Shown: in pieces, positions 52,579 through 61,238 of the stretch
Layout: each line of letters begins with the position of its first letter
Numbering within the stretch: position 1 is the stretch's first letter
DNA from: Bordetella sp. FB-8
Lineage (GTDB): Bacteria; Pseudomonadota; Gammaproteobacteria; Burkholderiales; Burkholderiaceae_B
Assembly: GCF_000382185.1 (NCBI RefSeq)
Contig: NZ_KB907784.1
Coordinates: forward strand, 3,984,022 to 4,048,021
DNA length: 64,000 nt
Reading direction: 5' to 3'
Translations under genes and position numbers: made by a program
Notes under the pieces: generated by a model
The model's input: only the letters and a program-made list of their open reading frames with translations
What the model was told of the DNA's origin: nothing
Database searches by the model: none

Positions 52579-52591
52579 TTTAGCCGCTAAA
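52579..52591. promoter_or_regulatory. KorB-type operator upstream of the DUF1173 gene
   Basis: TTTAGCCGCTAAA, an exact match, 12 bases after the DUF192 stop and 81 bases before the DUF1173 start. It is the rightmost of the eleven sites. Confidence 0.86.
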
Positions 52592-52672
52592 CACTGAAGG
52601 CTTGCACGCATGAACCCCGCCATGCCGGCGACATCTTGAGACGAAAAGCATGGCCATTGCCGGAGAGGACAG

Positions 52673-53962
52673 ATGAAAGAGTACAAAACCTACCCGGTGG
52701 AGATCACACTGGGCGGGCAAACGAAAACCTATTCGCCGGCATTCCAGCAAGAAGAACAGTTCGCCGAGGGCTGGAAGAAGGTGCTGGTCATGTCGCACGG
52801 CAAAGCCCTTCTGCGCTGCTTGTGCGGCGGTGCCGGAGAAAAGCGCTTGTCGATCCACAGCATCTCGGCCATCGACAAGTTTCACCTGGCGCGTTTTCCG
52901 GACAGCGGCCCCGAACACGCGGACGACTGCATCTTCTGGGGCGCTGATCCCAACGCCTCTGGCATGAGCGCCTACCGCCGCGGCGTCGTCGAAGAGCTCG
53001 ACGACGGCAATACCAAGATCAAGCTCAAGATCGGCCTGCAGCAGCGCTCGACCAAAGCGCCCGACGAGGCGGAGCAAGCTGGCGCGAAGCCGGTGCAGAC
53101 AAACCGCAAGCCCGGCCAGACCAGCATGTCGCTGCTGGGGCTGCTGCACTACCTCTGGACGCAAGCAGGCCTGAACACCTGGTCACCAGGGATGCAGGGC
53201 AAGCGAACGATGGGCGTAGTCCACTATCATCTGCAGCGGATCGCCACGAGCACCTATGCGGGGCGTATCAAACTATCCCAGAATCTCCTGATAGGCGCGC
53301 CGGCCGAAGGCAAGCAGGCGTTGATGAATCAGGCCAAAAGCCAGGCAGCGAGCGCCGAGCGGCGCCGGCTTGTAGTGATCGCGCCGCTGGCCAAGCATCA
53401 CGATGAATCGGAATTGGCGTCGACCTTGCCGATCTCGACCTACCACGGTATTCCGCATCTTCTGATGAACGGCGAATTGTGGGAGACCCTGCAGAAGCGG
53501 TTCTCACGAGAGATCAATGCCTGGAGATCGGGCAATCCCTCCATCGCCATCGTGCAAACGGATCCGCCCAAATCCTCGGGTGGCAATATGACGGCCCAGG
53601 TCGTGGACATCTCGCTGATGTCGGTCTCGCAGGACTGGATCCCTGTGGAGTCCAGTTTCGAGGTGCTGGTGGCGGAAAAGCTCGTGGCCGAGGGCCGGCG
53701 TTTCGAGAAACCCCTGCGTTTCGATGCCGACGACGTGACCTTCCCCGACTTCTGGCTCAAGGACGTGGGTGCGCCGATACCGATGGAGGTATGGGGGATG
53801 ACTTCTACCGATTATCAGACTCGCAAGGCCGAGAAATCGACGTATTACGACGAAACCTATGGCAAGGACGGCTGGTGGGGCTGGAACGGCGCCGCTGGAG
53901 ATGACTTGCCTGATTTCCCGGCTCGCCTGGACCAGGTCGACCTCGACCAGGCCGTCAGCTAG
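52673..53962 (+). CDS. DUF1173 protein
   Basis: A 429-residue protein of the DUF1173 family, found on plasmids and ICEs of proteobacteria. It has a Cys-rich N-terminal part (LLRCLCGGAGEKRL around residue 48 and a later DDCIFWG) that could bind a metal, a disordered stretch near 130-145 and a large C-terminal domain of unknown function ending in FPARLDQVDLDQ. The start at 52673 follows GGAGAGGAC. Function unknown; it is conserved with this backbone and likely acts in conjugation or maintenance. Confidence 0.83.
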   Translation: MKEYKTYPVEITLGGQTKTYSPAFQQEEQFAEGWKKVLVMSHGKALLRCLCGGAGEKRLSIHSISAIDKFHLARFPDSGPEHADDCIFWGADPNASGMSAYRRGVVEELDDGNTKIKLKIGLQQRSTKAPDEAEQAGAKPVQTNRKPGQTSMSLLGLLHYLWTQAGLNTWSPGMQGKRTMGVVHYHLQRIATSTYAGRIKLSQNLLIGAPAEGKQALMNQAKSQAASAERRRLVVIAPLAKHHDESELASTLPISTYHGIPHLLMNGELWETLQKRFSREINAWRSGNPSIAIVQTDPPKSSGGNMTAQVVDISLMSVSQDWIPVESSFEVLVAEKLVAEGRRFEKPLRFDADDVTFPDFWLKDVGAPIPMEVWGMTSTDYQTRKAEKSTYYDETYGKDGWWGWNGAAGDDLPDFPARLDQVDLDQAVS

Positions 53963-53996
53963 GGCCACAGTCAACAAGCGATTCCAGGAGGCTCTC

Positions 53997-54332
53997 ATGG
54001 CCGAAGAGACCGCACTGACGCTGCGGGAAGTCGCCGCGCGCCTGAAACTATCGTACGGCACGGTATACGCCAAACGCCGAGAGATCGGCTTTCAGCTGCC
54101 GGGCGGCCGGATCTGGCATGTTTGGCCCTCGAGGCTTGCAGAGCTGTCGGCACCGCGCAATACTACGACCCTGCTATCGATGCGGGTCGTCGGAGATTCC
54201 GAATGTCACTCCGCAGAGACAAGAAGTCTGGTGTCTGGTTTGTTGACCTCTGCCCTAAAGTCGGAGCGCGAATTAGACGCTCTACTGGAACGACCGACAA
54301 AGACCAGGCGCAGGAGTACCACGACAGGCTAA
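53997..54332 (+). CDS. Small HTH protein, candidate excisionase
   Basis: A 111-residue protein beginning MAEETALTLREVAARLKLSY, a MerR/Xis-like winged helix (about residues 5-55: VAARLKLSYGTVYAKRREIGF and PGGRIWHVWPSRL). The second half is Ser/Thr/Glu-rich. The start at 53997 follows CCAGGAGG. It overlaps the start of the integrase gene by 130 bases in another frame, which couples both. By fold and position it is the expected recombination directionality factor. Confidence 0.75.
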   Translation: MAEETALTLREVAARLKLSYGTVYAKRREIGFQLPGGRIWHVWPSRLAELSAPRNTTTLLSMRVVGDSECHSAETRSLVSGLLTSALKSERELDALLERPTKTRRRSTTTG

Positions 54333-55291
54333 AAGCCTCGCTGTGGCGCCTGCAAGCTTTCGGAGAAGAACCCGATCACACCTTCGCAGATGCGGCGGTT
54401 CGGTTCTTGAAAGAAAGCCTGGGCCAGCGCGACTACGCCACAAAACAGAGGCATATCGCGTACTGGAGAACCAAGTTTGTCGGCAGGACAGTGCGCTCTT
54501 TAACCGCAACGCAAATCGTCGATGCATTGCCCACGCACAGGGCGAGCAAGTACGGTGGCAACGCTCCCATTTCGAATGGCACGAAAAACAAGTATCTGAC
54601 GACTATTCGTCGGTTGCTCAATCTCTGCTATCGCTGGGGCTGGATCAATCGGGCTCCATACCTGCCCAGATATTCCGAGCCGAAAGTGCGGGTTCGCTGG
54701 GAACCCCCGGAGACAATCCGCACCCTGATTCAGGCGCTACGCCTGCCCTGGATGCAAGATGTGGCTTGGGTAGCCGTGATGACGGGCATGCGCGAGGATG
54801 AACTCTTCACCCTGCCCCCGAGCCAGGTCCATGTGGCTAACCGCTCGACCTGGGTCGAAGCCCCTGACGCTAAATCCGGGGAGTCTCGGTCGGTTCCGCT
54901 CAACGATATCGCCCTGGAGGTCCTCGAGCGTCGGGCAGCCCAAGCAGTCAAGCTCGGGTTGCCGCTGGTTTTCACCCGGGGCGACAGCGGCGTGAAAATA
55001 CAACAAATCGACCGCAGAGACTGGGCGCAGGCCTGCCAGGTTGCTGGGATCAAGAACTTCCGATTCCACGACCTTCGACATACCTGGGCTTCCTGGCACG
55101 TCCAAGGACGGATGACGGGCAAGAGCACCCCGCTACTTGTCTTGAAGGAGCTGGGCGGCTGGAAGACCCTCTCGATGGTCCTGAAGTACGCCCACCTGGC
55201 TCCGTCGCATCATGCGGAGCATGCCGGCAACGTCAAATTTACGGCAAGTTCTGAACCGCAAAAACAAACGCCGCTGGCTAGAGCGGCGTAA
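54203..55291 (+). CDS. int: Tyrosine recombinase (integrase) for tRNA-Val
   Basis: A 362-residue phage-type integrase. Catalytic residues: R197 in MTGMREDEL, K224 region, H289 and R292 in FHDLRHTW, W320 (GW) and the nucleophile Y329 in KYAHLAP. The N-terminal SAM-like core-binding part spans about 55-165. The start at 54203 (MSLRRDKK) follows GGAG; the open frame reaches back further into the preceding gene. It ends 24 bases before the tRNA 3' end. It would recombine the element between attP and the tRNA-Val end. Confidence 0.95.
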   Translation: MSLRRDKKSGVWFVDLCPKVGARIRRSTGTTDKDQAQEYHDRLKASLWRLQAFGEEPDHTFADAAVRFLKESLGQRDYATKQRHIAYWRTKFVGRTVRSLTATQIVDALPTHRASKYGGNAPISNGTKNKYLTTIRRLLNLCYRWGWINRAPYLPRYSEPKVRVRWEPPETIRTLIQALRLPWMQDVAWVAVMTGMREDELFTLPPSQVHVANRSTWVEAPDAKSGESRSVPLNDIALEVLERRAAQAVKLGLPLVFTRGDSGVKIQQIDRRDWAQACQVAGIKNFRFHDLRHTWASWHVQGRMTGKSTPLLVLKELGGWKTLSMVLKYAHLAPSHHAEHAGNVKFTASSEPQKQTPLARAA

Positions 55292-55315
55292 GTGATTGAT
55301 TTGCAAGGGCTAGGA

Positions 55316-55391
55316 TGGTGGGTGCTACAGGGTTCGAACCTGTGACCTACGCCTTGTAAGGGCGCCGCTCTACCAACTGAGCTAAGCACCC
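55316..55391 (-). tRNA. tRNA-Val (anticodon UAC)
   Basis: The minus strand folds into a 76-base cloverleaf: acceptor GGGTGCT pairing with AGCACCC, D-arm GCTCAGTTGGTAGAGC, anticodon loop around TAC (reading GUA codons), T-arm CAGGTTCGAACCCTG and an encoded ACCA end. It is intact and serves as the integration site of the element. The 3' end points toward the integrase gene. Confidence 0.97.
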
Positions 55392-55516
55392 GAATCCTGC
55401 GGGGCCACGCCTGGGCATCTTGCAAGGTAGGAGTATAGCCATTGCCTTGCCCACCAAGCAAATCGAGGACCCGAGGTCCCCGATCCAGACTGCACTGCGG
55501 GCGGAAGAACCCGGCT
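55392..55516. other. Spacer between tRNA-Val and hupB
   Basis: A short non-coding stretch that should contain the tRNA promoter and the hupB 3' region. No distinct signal was identified by eye. Confidence 0.4.
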
Positions 55517-55789
55517 TCAGTTCACGGCGTCCTTGAGCGCCTTGCCCGGGCGGAACTTCGGCACCTTGGCCTTCTTGATCTTGATAGCTTCGCCGGTGCG
55601 CGGGTTGCGGCCCGTACGCGCGGCGCGCGACGAAACGGCAAACGTACCAAAGCCGACCAGCGTTACCGTGCCGCCCTTTTTCAGGGTGGTCTTGACAGCA
55701 CCGATCAATGCATCGAGCGAGCGGGCTGCCGCGGCCTTGGAGATGTCAGCCTTGCTGGCGATGTGATCGATGAGTTCAGTTTTGTTCAT
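55517..55789 (-). CDS. hupB: DNA-binding protein HU
   Basis: A 90-residue nucleoid protein: [20 protein letters not shown] opening, [21 protein letters not shown] arm with the DNA-intercalating proline, and [13 protein letters not shown] end. Length is exactly that of the family. It belongs to the host chromosome, immediately beyond the tRNA, not to the element. Confidence 0.97.
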   Translation of the reverse strand: MNKTELIDHIASKADISKAAAARSLDALIGAVKTTLKKGGTVTLVGFGTFAVSSRAARTGRNPRTGEAIKIKKAKVPKFRPGKALKDAVN

Positions 55790-56196
55790 TAAGTTGTACC
55801 CCTCATGAGTAGATATTTATGGCCGACGCAGCGTGAGCATCCGGCACGCGCCATGGCCAAGCAAACACGTGAAGCAACCAGAAAGCGGAATCTTGCGCAG
55901 CGTAGCGCTCGTTCTAATTGCTACGTCGCAGTGGCTTTGACGGAAAAAACGCATCCTAGCCACTGCGACGCAGTGAGTGTATTAAGCCTTGGGCCAATGA
56001 CCATTGTCAAGCAAAAAGCCCGCGCATGACGCTACGAGCCGCGCCGTTACTGGTTTGCCGTGCATGACGCAATGCGACAAGGGGAAACACCGATATCGTC
56101 GCGGGCCTCGGCGGCAGACTTTGCATTGTTTATGCGCGCGCGAGCGCGGGCATGACCCCGATCGGTGATCGTTTGTGATAGAACGCCCTGCGCGTC
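55790..56196. other. Intergenic region upstream of hupB
   Basis: No gene. It contains the inverted repeat described at 55924-55970 and should hold the hupB promoter. A GC-rich alternating purine-pyrimidine run (GCGCGCGCGAGCGCG) lies near 56132-56147. Confidence 0.4.
55924..55970. repeat. 13-base inverted repeat upstream of hupB
   Basis: CGTCGCAGTGGCT (55924-55936) and AGCCACTGCGACG (55958-55970) are perfectly complementary, with a 21-base loop containing six A residues. The function is unknown: it may be an RNA hairpin in the hupB leader or a dispersed chromosomal repeat. Confidence 0.65.
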
Positions 56197-57441
56197 TTAT
56201 CGAGGCATGCTTGCTTGCAAGGCTTGGTCGAAATCGTGGATCAGATCGGCCTGGTCCTCAATGCCTACTGAAAGGCGAATGAAACTATCGACGATACCCA
56301 TCTGCCTGCGGCGCTCCGGGCCCATCTCGTAATAAATGGTGTGCGCGGCCGGCAACGCAAGACTGCGCGTGTCGCCCAAATGCGTGGCCAGCAGCACGAT
56401 CCGCAGGCGGTTCATGAAGTCGAAGCAATCAATACCTTCGGCCAACTCGATGCCCATGAGGCCGCCATAGCGGCCGCCGAACAATTCGGTGGCGCGCGCG
56501 TGCTGCGCATGGCCGGCCAGGCCGGGGTAATGCACCTTGGCCACGCCGCGGTGCGCCTGCAGGAATCGCGCCAGCGCCAGGGCATTGGAGCAGTGCCTTT
56601 CCATGCGCAGCGCCAGGGTCTCGGCGCCGATGGCGATACGGTGCGCGGGTTCGGCCGCCAGCGTGCCTCCCATGTCGCGCAGGCCTTTTTTCTTGATCTG
56701 CAAAAGCCCCCAGCCGGTGGGCTGTCCCTTGCGGTAGGGTTCGGCGATATTGGGATAGTCCGACCAGTCGTAGAGGCCGGTATCGGTGATCGAACCGCCC
56801 AGGGCATGGCCATGGCCGGCGATGTACTTGGACAAGGAGTTCATCACCAGGCTGGCACCCACCTCTCGCGGTCTGAACAGGCTCGGCGAGGTCATTGTGT
56901 TGTCGACCATGTAGACCACGCCATGCTCGCGGCAGAGTTCGCCCATGCCCTTGAGGTCGGCGATCTGCGTGCCGGGATTGGCGATGGTCTCGGCAAAGAC
57001 CATGCGGGTGTTGGGACGCAGCGCCGCGCGCACCTGGTCGATGTCGGTGGCGTCCACGAAGCTGATTTCAATGCCCAGGTCAGCCAGGGTGCCGAGCAGA
57101 CTGCTGGTATTGCCAAAGACGTACTTGCTGGAGACGAGATGGTCGCCGCGCTTGAGCAAGGTGGTCAGGACGGCGGTGATCGCAGCCATGCCGGAGGCGA
57201 AGCTGACCGAGCCCACGCCGTCTTCCATCAGGGTGATCTTGGCCTCGAGCGCGCCGGTGGTCGGCGTGCCCTGGCGCGAGTAGGTGTAGCCCGCCTTGCC
57301 CTGGAACACGGCGGCCAATTCGCGGGCGTCCTCGTAGATGTACTGCGACGAGGGGTGCATGGGCTTGTGCACAGCACCGTGTTCTACGGATTGCTTGCGG
57401 TCGGAATGCAGGATTTCGGTGGTCAGGCCGTTCTTGTGCAT
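56197..57441 (-). CDS. Cys/Met-metabolism PLP-dependent enzyme
   Basis: A 414-residue fold-type I enzyme of the cystathionine gamma-synthase/methionine gamma-lyase/O-acetylhomoserine sulfhydrylase family. Motifs: SFASGMAAITAVL near the PLP phosphate, VVYMVDNTMTSPSLF, and the PLP lysine in NSLSKYIAGHGHALGG (about residue 205). The C-terminal RLSVGIEDQADLIHDF is typical. The exact reaction (lyase versus synthase) cannot be read from these motifs. It lies on the chromosome, on the minus strand. Confidence 0.9.
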   Translation of the reverse strand: MHKNGLTTEILHSDRKQSVEHGAVHKPMHPSSQYIYEDARELAAVFQGKAGYTYSRQGTPTTGALEAKITLMEDGVGSVSFASGMAAITAVLTTLLKRGDHLVSSKYVFGNTSSLLGTLADLGIEISFVDATDIDQVRAALRPNTRMVFAETIANPGTQIADLKGMGELCREHGVVYMVDNTMTSPSLFRPREVGASLVMNSLSKYIAGHGHALGGSITDTGLYDWSDYPNIAEPYRKGQPTGWGLLQIKKKGLRDMGGTLAAEPAHRIAIGAETLALRMERHCSNALALARFLQAHRGVAKVHYPGLAGHAQHARATELFGGRYGGLMGIELAEGIDCFDFMNRLRIVLLATHLGDTRSLALPAAHTIYYEMGPERRRQMGIVDSFIRLSVGIEDQADLIHDFDQALQASMPR

Positions 57442-57665
57442 GGGGATTCTCTTCTTAACTTGCTATCGATTATTTCAGTTCTTCTTGTTGGACCTGCTTG
57501 AGTTCCGGAGGCCTCGAGGCTGCCCTGCGCAATTCCGGTGGCCGCCGCCAGAGGCGTCTGCGTTCGCACGCCCGGCGCCTCGGATTGCTCTGCAAGCCTC
57601 GACTCAATTCATCTCAAGTTCGGATCTGGTCAAGATCGAAGCATCTCATACCGATGCTGGGTTGG

Positions 57666-58403
57666 TCAGGTTTGCCGCTGTCGTACCGTCTCGTACAGGC
57701 ATACGGCGCTGGCCACACTGACGTTCAGGCTTTCCACCGAACCCAGCATGGGGATGCGCACCAACTGGTCGCAGGTTTCGCGCGTGAGCCGGCGCATGCC
57801 CTCGCCTTCGGCGCCCATGACCCAGGCCATGGCGCGCCGCGCGTCGACGGCGTGCAGATTGCCCTCGCACTGGTCGTCAGTGCCGACCAGCCAGATATCG
57901 CGGTCCTTGAGTTCGCGCATAGTGCGGGCCAGGTTGGTGACGGTGATGTAGGGCACGGTGTCGGCGGCGCCGCAGGCCACGCGCTGTACGGCGCTGGTCA
58001 ATCCCACGGCGCGATCGCGCGGCGCGACGACCGCGTGCACGCCGGCGGCATCCGCCGTGCGCAGGCAGGCACCCAGATTGTGCGGATCGGTGACGCCGTC
58101 CAGGATGAGCAGGAATGCCGGACCCTCGATCACATCCAGGACTTCATCGATACTCACGGCCAGTTGGCGCGCGTCAGCCAGCGCGACCACGCCCTGATGG
58201 CGCGTGCCGCCGGACAGGCCGTCCAGCCGCTCCATGGGCACGGGGTGCAGGCGCCGGCCGGCGCGTTCGGCCTGCTCGACCAGGCTCTGCATGCGCTTGT
58301 CGCGGCGCGAGGCCTCGATGTAGATGTCCCGAATCGAATCAGGCGCGTGGCGCAGGCGCGCGACCACTGCATGGAAACCCGCCAGGACTTGGGCCGAAGC
58401 CAT
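57666..58403 (-). CDS. rlmB: 23S rRNA (guanosine-2'-O)-methyltransferase RlmB
   Basis: A 245-residue SpoU-type methyltransferase with an N-terminal substrate-binding domain and the three SPOUT motifs: [36 protein letters not shown] and [20 protein letters not shown], which form the trefoil knot around AdoMet. It methylates G2251 (E. coli numbering) of 23S rRNA in the peptidyl-transferase region. Length fits the family. Confidence 0.95.
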   Translation of the reverse strand: MASAQVLAGFHAVVARLRHAPDSIRDIYIEASRRDKRMQSLVEQAERAGRRLHPVPMERLDGLSGGTRHQGVVALADARQLAVSIDEVLDVIEGPAFLLILDGVTDPHNLGACLRTADAAGVHAVVAPRDRAVGLTSAVQRVACGAADTVPYITVTNLARTMRELKDRDIWLVGTDDQCEGNLHAVDARRAMAWVMGAEGEGMRRLTRETCDQLVRIPMLGSVESLNVSVASAVCLYETVRQRQT

Positions 58404-58482
58404 AGGAAACCCTTTTTCTCGAACTGAATGAATGCCGTATGTGCGTAATGTTATCGCGGCCGCATGTGGGCATGAGAAAACA

Positions 58483-59103
58483 TCAGCCCAGGCTGTCCAT
58501 CAGAAAAACGCGCGCCGCGTCGATATGCCGTTCGAGGCGGCGCACTGCCTCTTCGATACGCCCATTCCTGAAGGACTGAAAAAGGCCCTCGTGCTGGTCG
58601 AGCCATGCGGCCGTGCGCTCGGCCAAAGTGTCGTACCGGGCGGCATGCACCACGCAGTTGCGGCGCAGTTCCTGCACCATGGCCAGTTGTCTCGCGCGCC
58701 CCGCCGGGGCGTAGAGCGCCGCGTGGAACAGCCAGTCGCCGTCCCCCCAGCCTGGCCTGCCCGCTTCGAGGCTGGATTTGCGCAAGGCGTATTCGACCTC
58801 GGCATGATCTCGAGGACCGGCCTTTTCGATCGAGCGCCGCAGCAGATCGCACTCCAACAGCACCCGCAGGTCGTAGAGCTGCGCGAGTTCGTCCTTCGTC
58901 AGTTCGATGACGCGCGCGCCCTTGCCAGGCAGAACGAGCACGAGCCGCTGCGCGGCCAACTGCTGCAGCGCGTCGCGCACCGGTATGCGGCTGACGCCGA
59001 ACCGGCTCGCAATCTCAGTCTGGGACAGGAGCGAACCGGGGAGAAGCTGCCCGGAGAGGATTTCTTCGCGCAGGGCGTCGGCGAGCGTGGCGGTAGAGTT
59101 CAT
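58483..59103 (-). CDS. GntR-family (FCD) transcriptional regulator
   Basis: A 206-residue regulator. The winged HTH (about residues 1-65) includes [22 protein letters not shown], followed by an FCD-type helical effector domain ([14 protein letters not shown] onward). It is divergent from the OsmC-family gene, with a perfect palindromic operator between them, so autoregulation and control of the OsmC gene are likely. The start at 59103 is chosen because the operator lies just upstream of it; an upstream frame is non-coding. Confidence 0.9.
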   Translation of the reverse strand: MNSTATLADALREEILSGQLLPGSLLSQTEIASRFGVSRIPVRDALQQLAAQRLVLVLPGKGARVIELTKDELAQLYDLRVLLECDLLRRSIEKAGPRDHAEVEYALRKSSLEAGRPGWGDGDWLFHAALYAPAGRARQLAMVQELRRNCVVHAARYDTLAERTAAWLDQHEGLFQSFRNGRIEEAVRRLERHIDAARVFLMDSLG

Positions 59104-59110
59104 CCTTTTA

Positions 59111-59128
59111 TTGTATACGCGTATACAA
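59111..59128. promoter_or_regulatory. GntR operator
   Basis: TTGTATACGCGTATACAA, a perfect 18-base palindrome with the GTATAC arms typical of FCD-type GntR operators. It lies 8 bases upstream of the GntR start and 64 before the divergent OsmC gene. Confidence 0.85.
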
Positions 59129-59191
59129 TATAGACGAATACGGACTTGGCGCCGCAAAAACGCCCGGCACGCACAAGACCAGGAGCCGAAC

Positions 59192-59659
59192 ATGGGCCAG
59201 AACTACACCTCCCGCATCGTGTGGACGGGCAATCGCGGGCAAGGCACCACCCACTATCGAAGCTACGATCGGACCTGGGACATCGCCGTTCCCGGCAAGC
59301 CCGCGGTGCAGTGTTCGAATGACCCGCTGCTCGGCGGCGACCCCGCGAAGATGAATCCGGAGGACCTGCTGCTCTCTGCGCTCTCGGCCTGCCATATGCT
59401 CTGGTACCTGCACTATGCATCGGACGCCGGGATCGTGGTGACGCACTACACCGACACACCAGTCGGCGTCGGCGAAGTTGAACGCAGCGGGGCCGGCCGC
59501 TTCATTTCGGCCACGCTGCGGCCGGTCGCAACGCTGCGCGCCGATGCCGACCTGCAGATCGCGCGCGCGATCCACCACCGAATCCATGAGGTCTGCTTTA
59601 TCGCCCGATCGGTGAGTTTTCCGGTTTCCTACGAACCGCGGTTCATCATGGAAAACTGA
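59192..59659 (+). CDS. OsmC-family protein
   Basis: A 155-residue protein with the two catalytic cysteines of OsmC/Ohr peroxidases: Cys in LLSALSACHMLW (about residue 67) and in HEVCFIARSVSF (about 132). It starts MGQNYTSRIVWTG behind AGGAG. Members reduce organic hydroperoxides; other members have different or unknown roles. It lies divergent from the GntR gene. The exact substrate is open. Confidence 0.9.
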   Translation: MGQNYTSRIVWTGNRGQGTTHYRSYDRTWDIAVPGKPAVQCSNDPLLGGDPAKMNPEDLLLSALSACHMLWYLHYASDAGIVVTHYTDTPVGVGEVERSGAGRFISATLRPVATLRADADLQIARAIHHRIHEVCFIARSVSFPVSYEPRFIMEN

Positions 59660-59698
59660 CGGTCCCGCGCTCTATCGTTAAACGCAAGCGCGCGGCCC

Positions 59699-59731
59699 AA
59701 AAAAAACCGCCGGTTTGAAGCCGGCGGGCTT
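59699..59731 (-). terminator. Bidirectional intrinsic terminator
   Basis: CCGCCGG and CCGGCGG pair around a seven-base loop. The minus strand continues into eight T residues, ending the mctP transcript; the plus strand has a shorter T run and may end the OsmC transcript. Confidence 0.87.
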
Positions 59732-59762
59732 TCAGGCCGGGCATGCGCCCGGCTGCGTAGGA

Positions 59763-61238
59763 TCAGGCCTGAGCAGGGACCGATTGGGCCTTCTTGCCCA
59801 GCACCAGCTGGGCGACGACGACCACAATGATGTTTAGCGCCAGGGCCCACAGTCCGGTATAGGCAGTCAAACCCGCGACCGTATGCACGGGCTTGATGCC
59901 GTCGGCGAAGACGGTCCAGGTGCCGTAGGCCAGGCCTGCGATCCAGCCCAGCAGCAGCGCGCGGCCGCCCAGCCTCTTGCAGAACAGGCCGAACACCACC
60001 GAAGGCAGCGTCTGCAGGATCCACAGCCCGCCCAGCAGTTGCAGGTTGATGGCGTACTGCGTGGGCACGAACACAATGAAGGCCAGAGCGCCGAGCTTGA
60101 TCAACAGCGAGACGATCTTGGCGACCTTGGCTTGGCCGGTGTGCGTCACCTGCGGATTGACATAAGCCTTCCAGAAATTGCGCGTGAACAGGTTGGCTGC
60201 GCCGATCGACATGACCGCCGCCGGCACCAGAGCACCGATGGCGATGGCTGCGAAAGCGAAGCCCGTGAACCAGCTCGGGAACAGGCTCTGGAACAGCGCC
60301 GGCACGACCTGGTTCGGCGCGGAGACCTTGATGTGCGCAGCGTAGGCCATGTAGCCCAGCATGGCGATCAGGGCCAGCAGCAGCGTGTACAGCGGCAGGT
60401 AGATCGCGTTTTTGCGTATCGTATTGGGACTTTTTGCGGCGAAAATGCTGGTGAGCGTATGCGGATACATGAACGCGGCAAGCGCCGAGCCCAGCGCCAG
60501 CGAGGCATAGGGCAGGAACTGCCCGGGCGCCAGCGTCAGACTGCCGCTACCCTTGGCCTTGTAGCCTTCCGCCGCGGCGTGGAACACCGCGCCGTAGCCG
60601 CCGACCTTCATCGGCACCACGATCACGGCGGTCAGCACCACGATATAGATCATCAAGTCCTTGACGAAGGCGATCAGCGCCGGCGCGCGCAAGCCGGCCG
60701 AGTACGTGTACAGGGCCAGGATGACGAAGGCCGCGAACAACGGAATTTCGCCTTGCAGACCCAGCGCCTTGATGACCACTTCCATGCCCACCAGTTGCAG
60801 GGCGATGTAGGGCATGGTGGCCAACACGCCGGTAACGGCGACAGCCAACTCAAGCGGACGCGAGTTGTAGCTGGCGTACACCACGTCGCCCGCGGTCACG
60901 TGCCCGTTCTTGTGCGCCACTTGCCACAGCTTGGGCATGATCGCGAACACGATAGGGTAGACGATGATGGTGTAAGGCAGCGCGAAGAAGCCATAGGCGC
61001 CCACGGCGTACACCAAGGCCGGGACGGCGATGATGGTGTAGGCCGTATAGAAATCGCCGCCCACCAGGAACCAGGTGATCCAGGTGCCGAAGCGCCGGCC
61101 TCCCAGGCCCCATTCGTCGAGCGCGGACCCCTTGCTGCCCTGACTTTGCCAGCGCGACGCGGCAAAGCCCATGACGGTGATCAGCAGGAAGAAGAAGATG
61201 AAGACGGACAACGCGGTCCAGTTGATCGAGCTGCTCAT
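59763..61238 (-). CDS. mctP: Monocarboxylate transporter MctP (sodium:solute symporter family)
   Basis: A 491-residue SSS-family transporter with about 13 membrane helices. Family blocks include GLGGRRFGTWITWFLVGGDF in helix 2 and SPNTIRKNAIYLPLYTLLLA in the middle, and a Lys-rich C-terminus. MctP proteins take up lactate, pyruvate, propionate and similar acids. The start overlaps the stop of the small DUF3311 gene, the usual partner. A terminator follows at 59699. Confidence 0.9.
   Translation of the reverse strand: MSSSINWTALSVFIFFFLLITVMGFAASRWQSQGSKGSALDEWGLGGRRFGTWITWFLVGGDFYTAYTIIAVPALVYAVGAYGFFALPYTIIVYPIVFAIMPKLWQVAHKNGHVTAGDVVYASYNSRPLELAVAVTGVLATMPYIALQLVGMEVVIKALGLQGEIPLFAAFVILALYTYSAGLRAPALIAFVKDLMIYIVVLTAVIVVPMKVGGYGAVFHAAAEGYKAKGSGSLTLAPGQFLPYASLALGSALAAFMYPHTLTSIFAAKSPNTIRKNAIYLPLYTLLLALIAMLGYMAYAAHIKVSAPNQVVPALFQSLFPSWFTGFAFAAIAIGALVPAAVMSIGAANLFTRNFWKAYVNPQVTHTGQAKVAKIVSLLIKLGALAFIVFVPTQYAINLQLLGGLWILQTLPSVVFGLFCKRLGGRALLLGWIAGLAYGTWTVFADGIKPVHTVAGLTAYTGLWALALNIIVVVVAQLVLGKKAQSVPAQA

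Larger units (their letters stand above)
1..55315. mobile_element. Right-hand part of an integrated conjugative/mobilizable element at tRNA-Val
   Basis: The segment carries a tyrosine integrase next to a tRNA 3' end, a small HTH gene before it (candidate excisionase), a MobF relaxase, a coupling protein, two ParB-like and two ParA-like proteins, SSB, RadC, toxin-antitoxin pairs, H-NS and cargo operons for nitrate respiration and metal efflux. This combination is typical of ICEs and integrated plasmids. The left end and any type IV secretion genes are outside the window, so whether it is self-transmissible cannot be decided here. The right boundary is placed at the 3' end of tRNA-Val; I saw no second copy of that tRNA end inside the window. 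Confidence 0.85.

Noticed and set aside
56341..57501. Plus-strand frame (386 residues) opposite the PLP enzyme
   Set aside because: Shadow frame; the minus strand encodes the PLP lysine motif and full enzyme.
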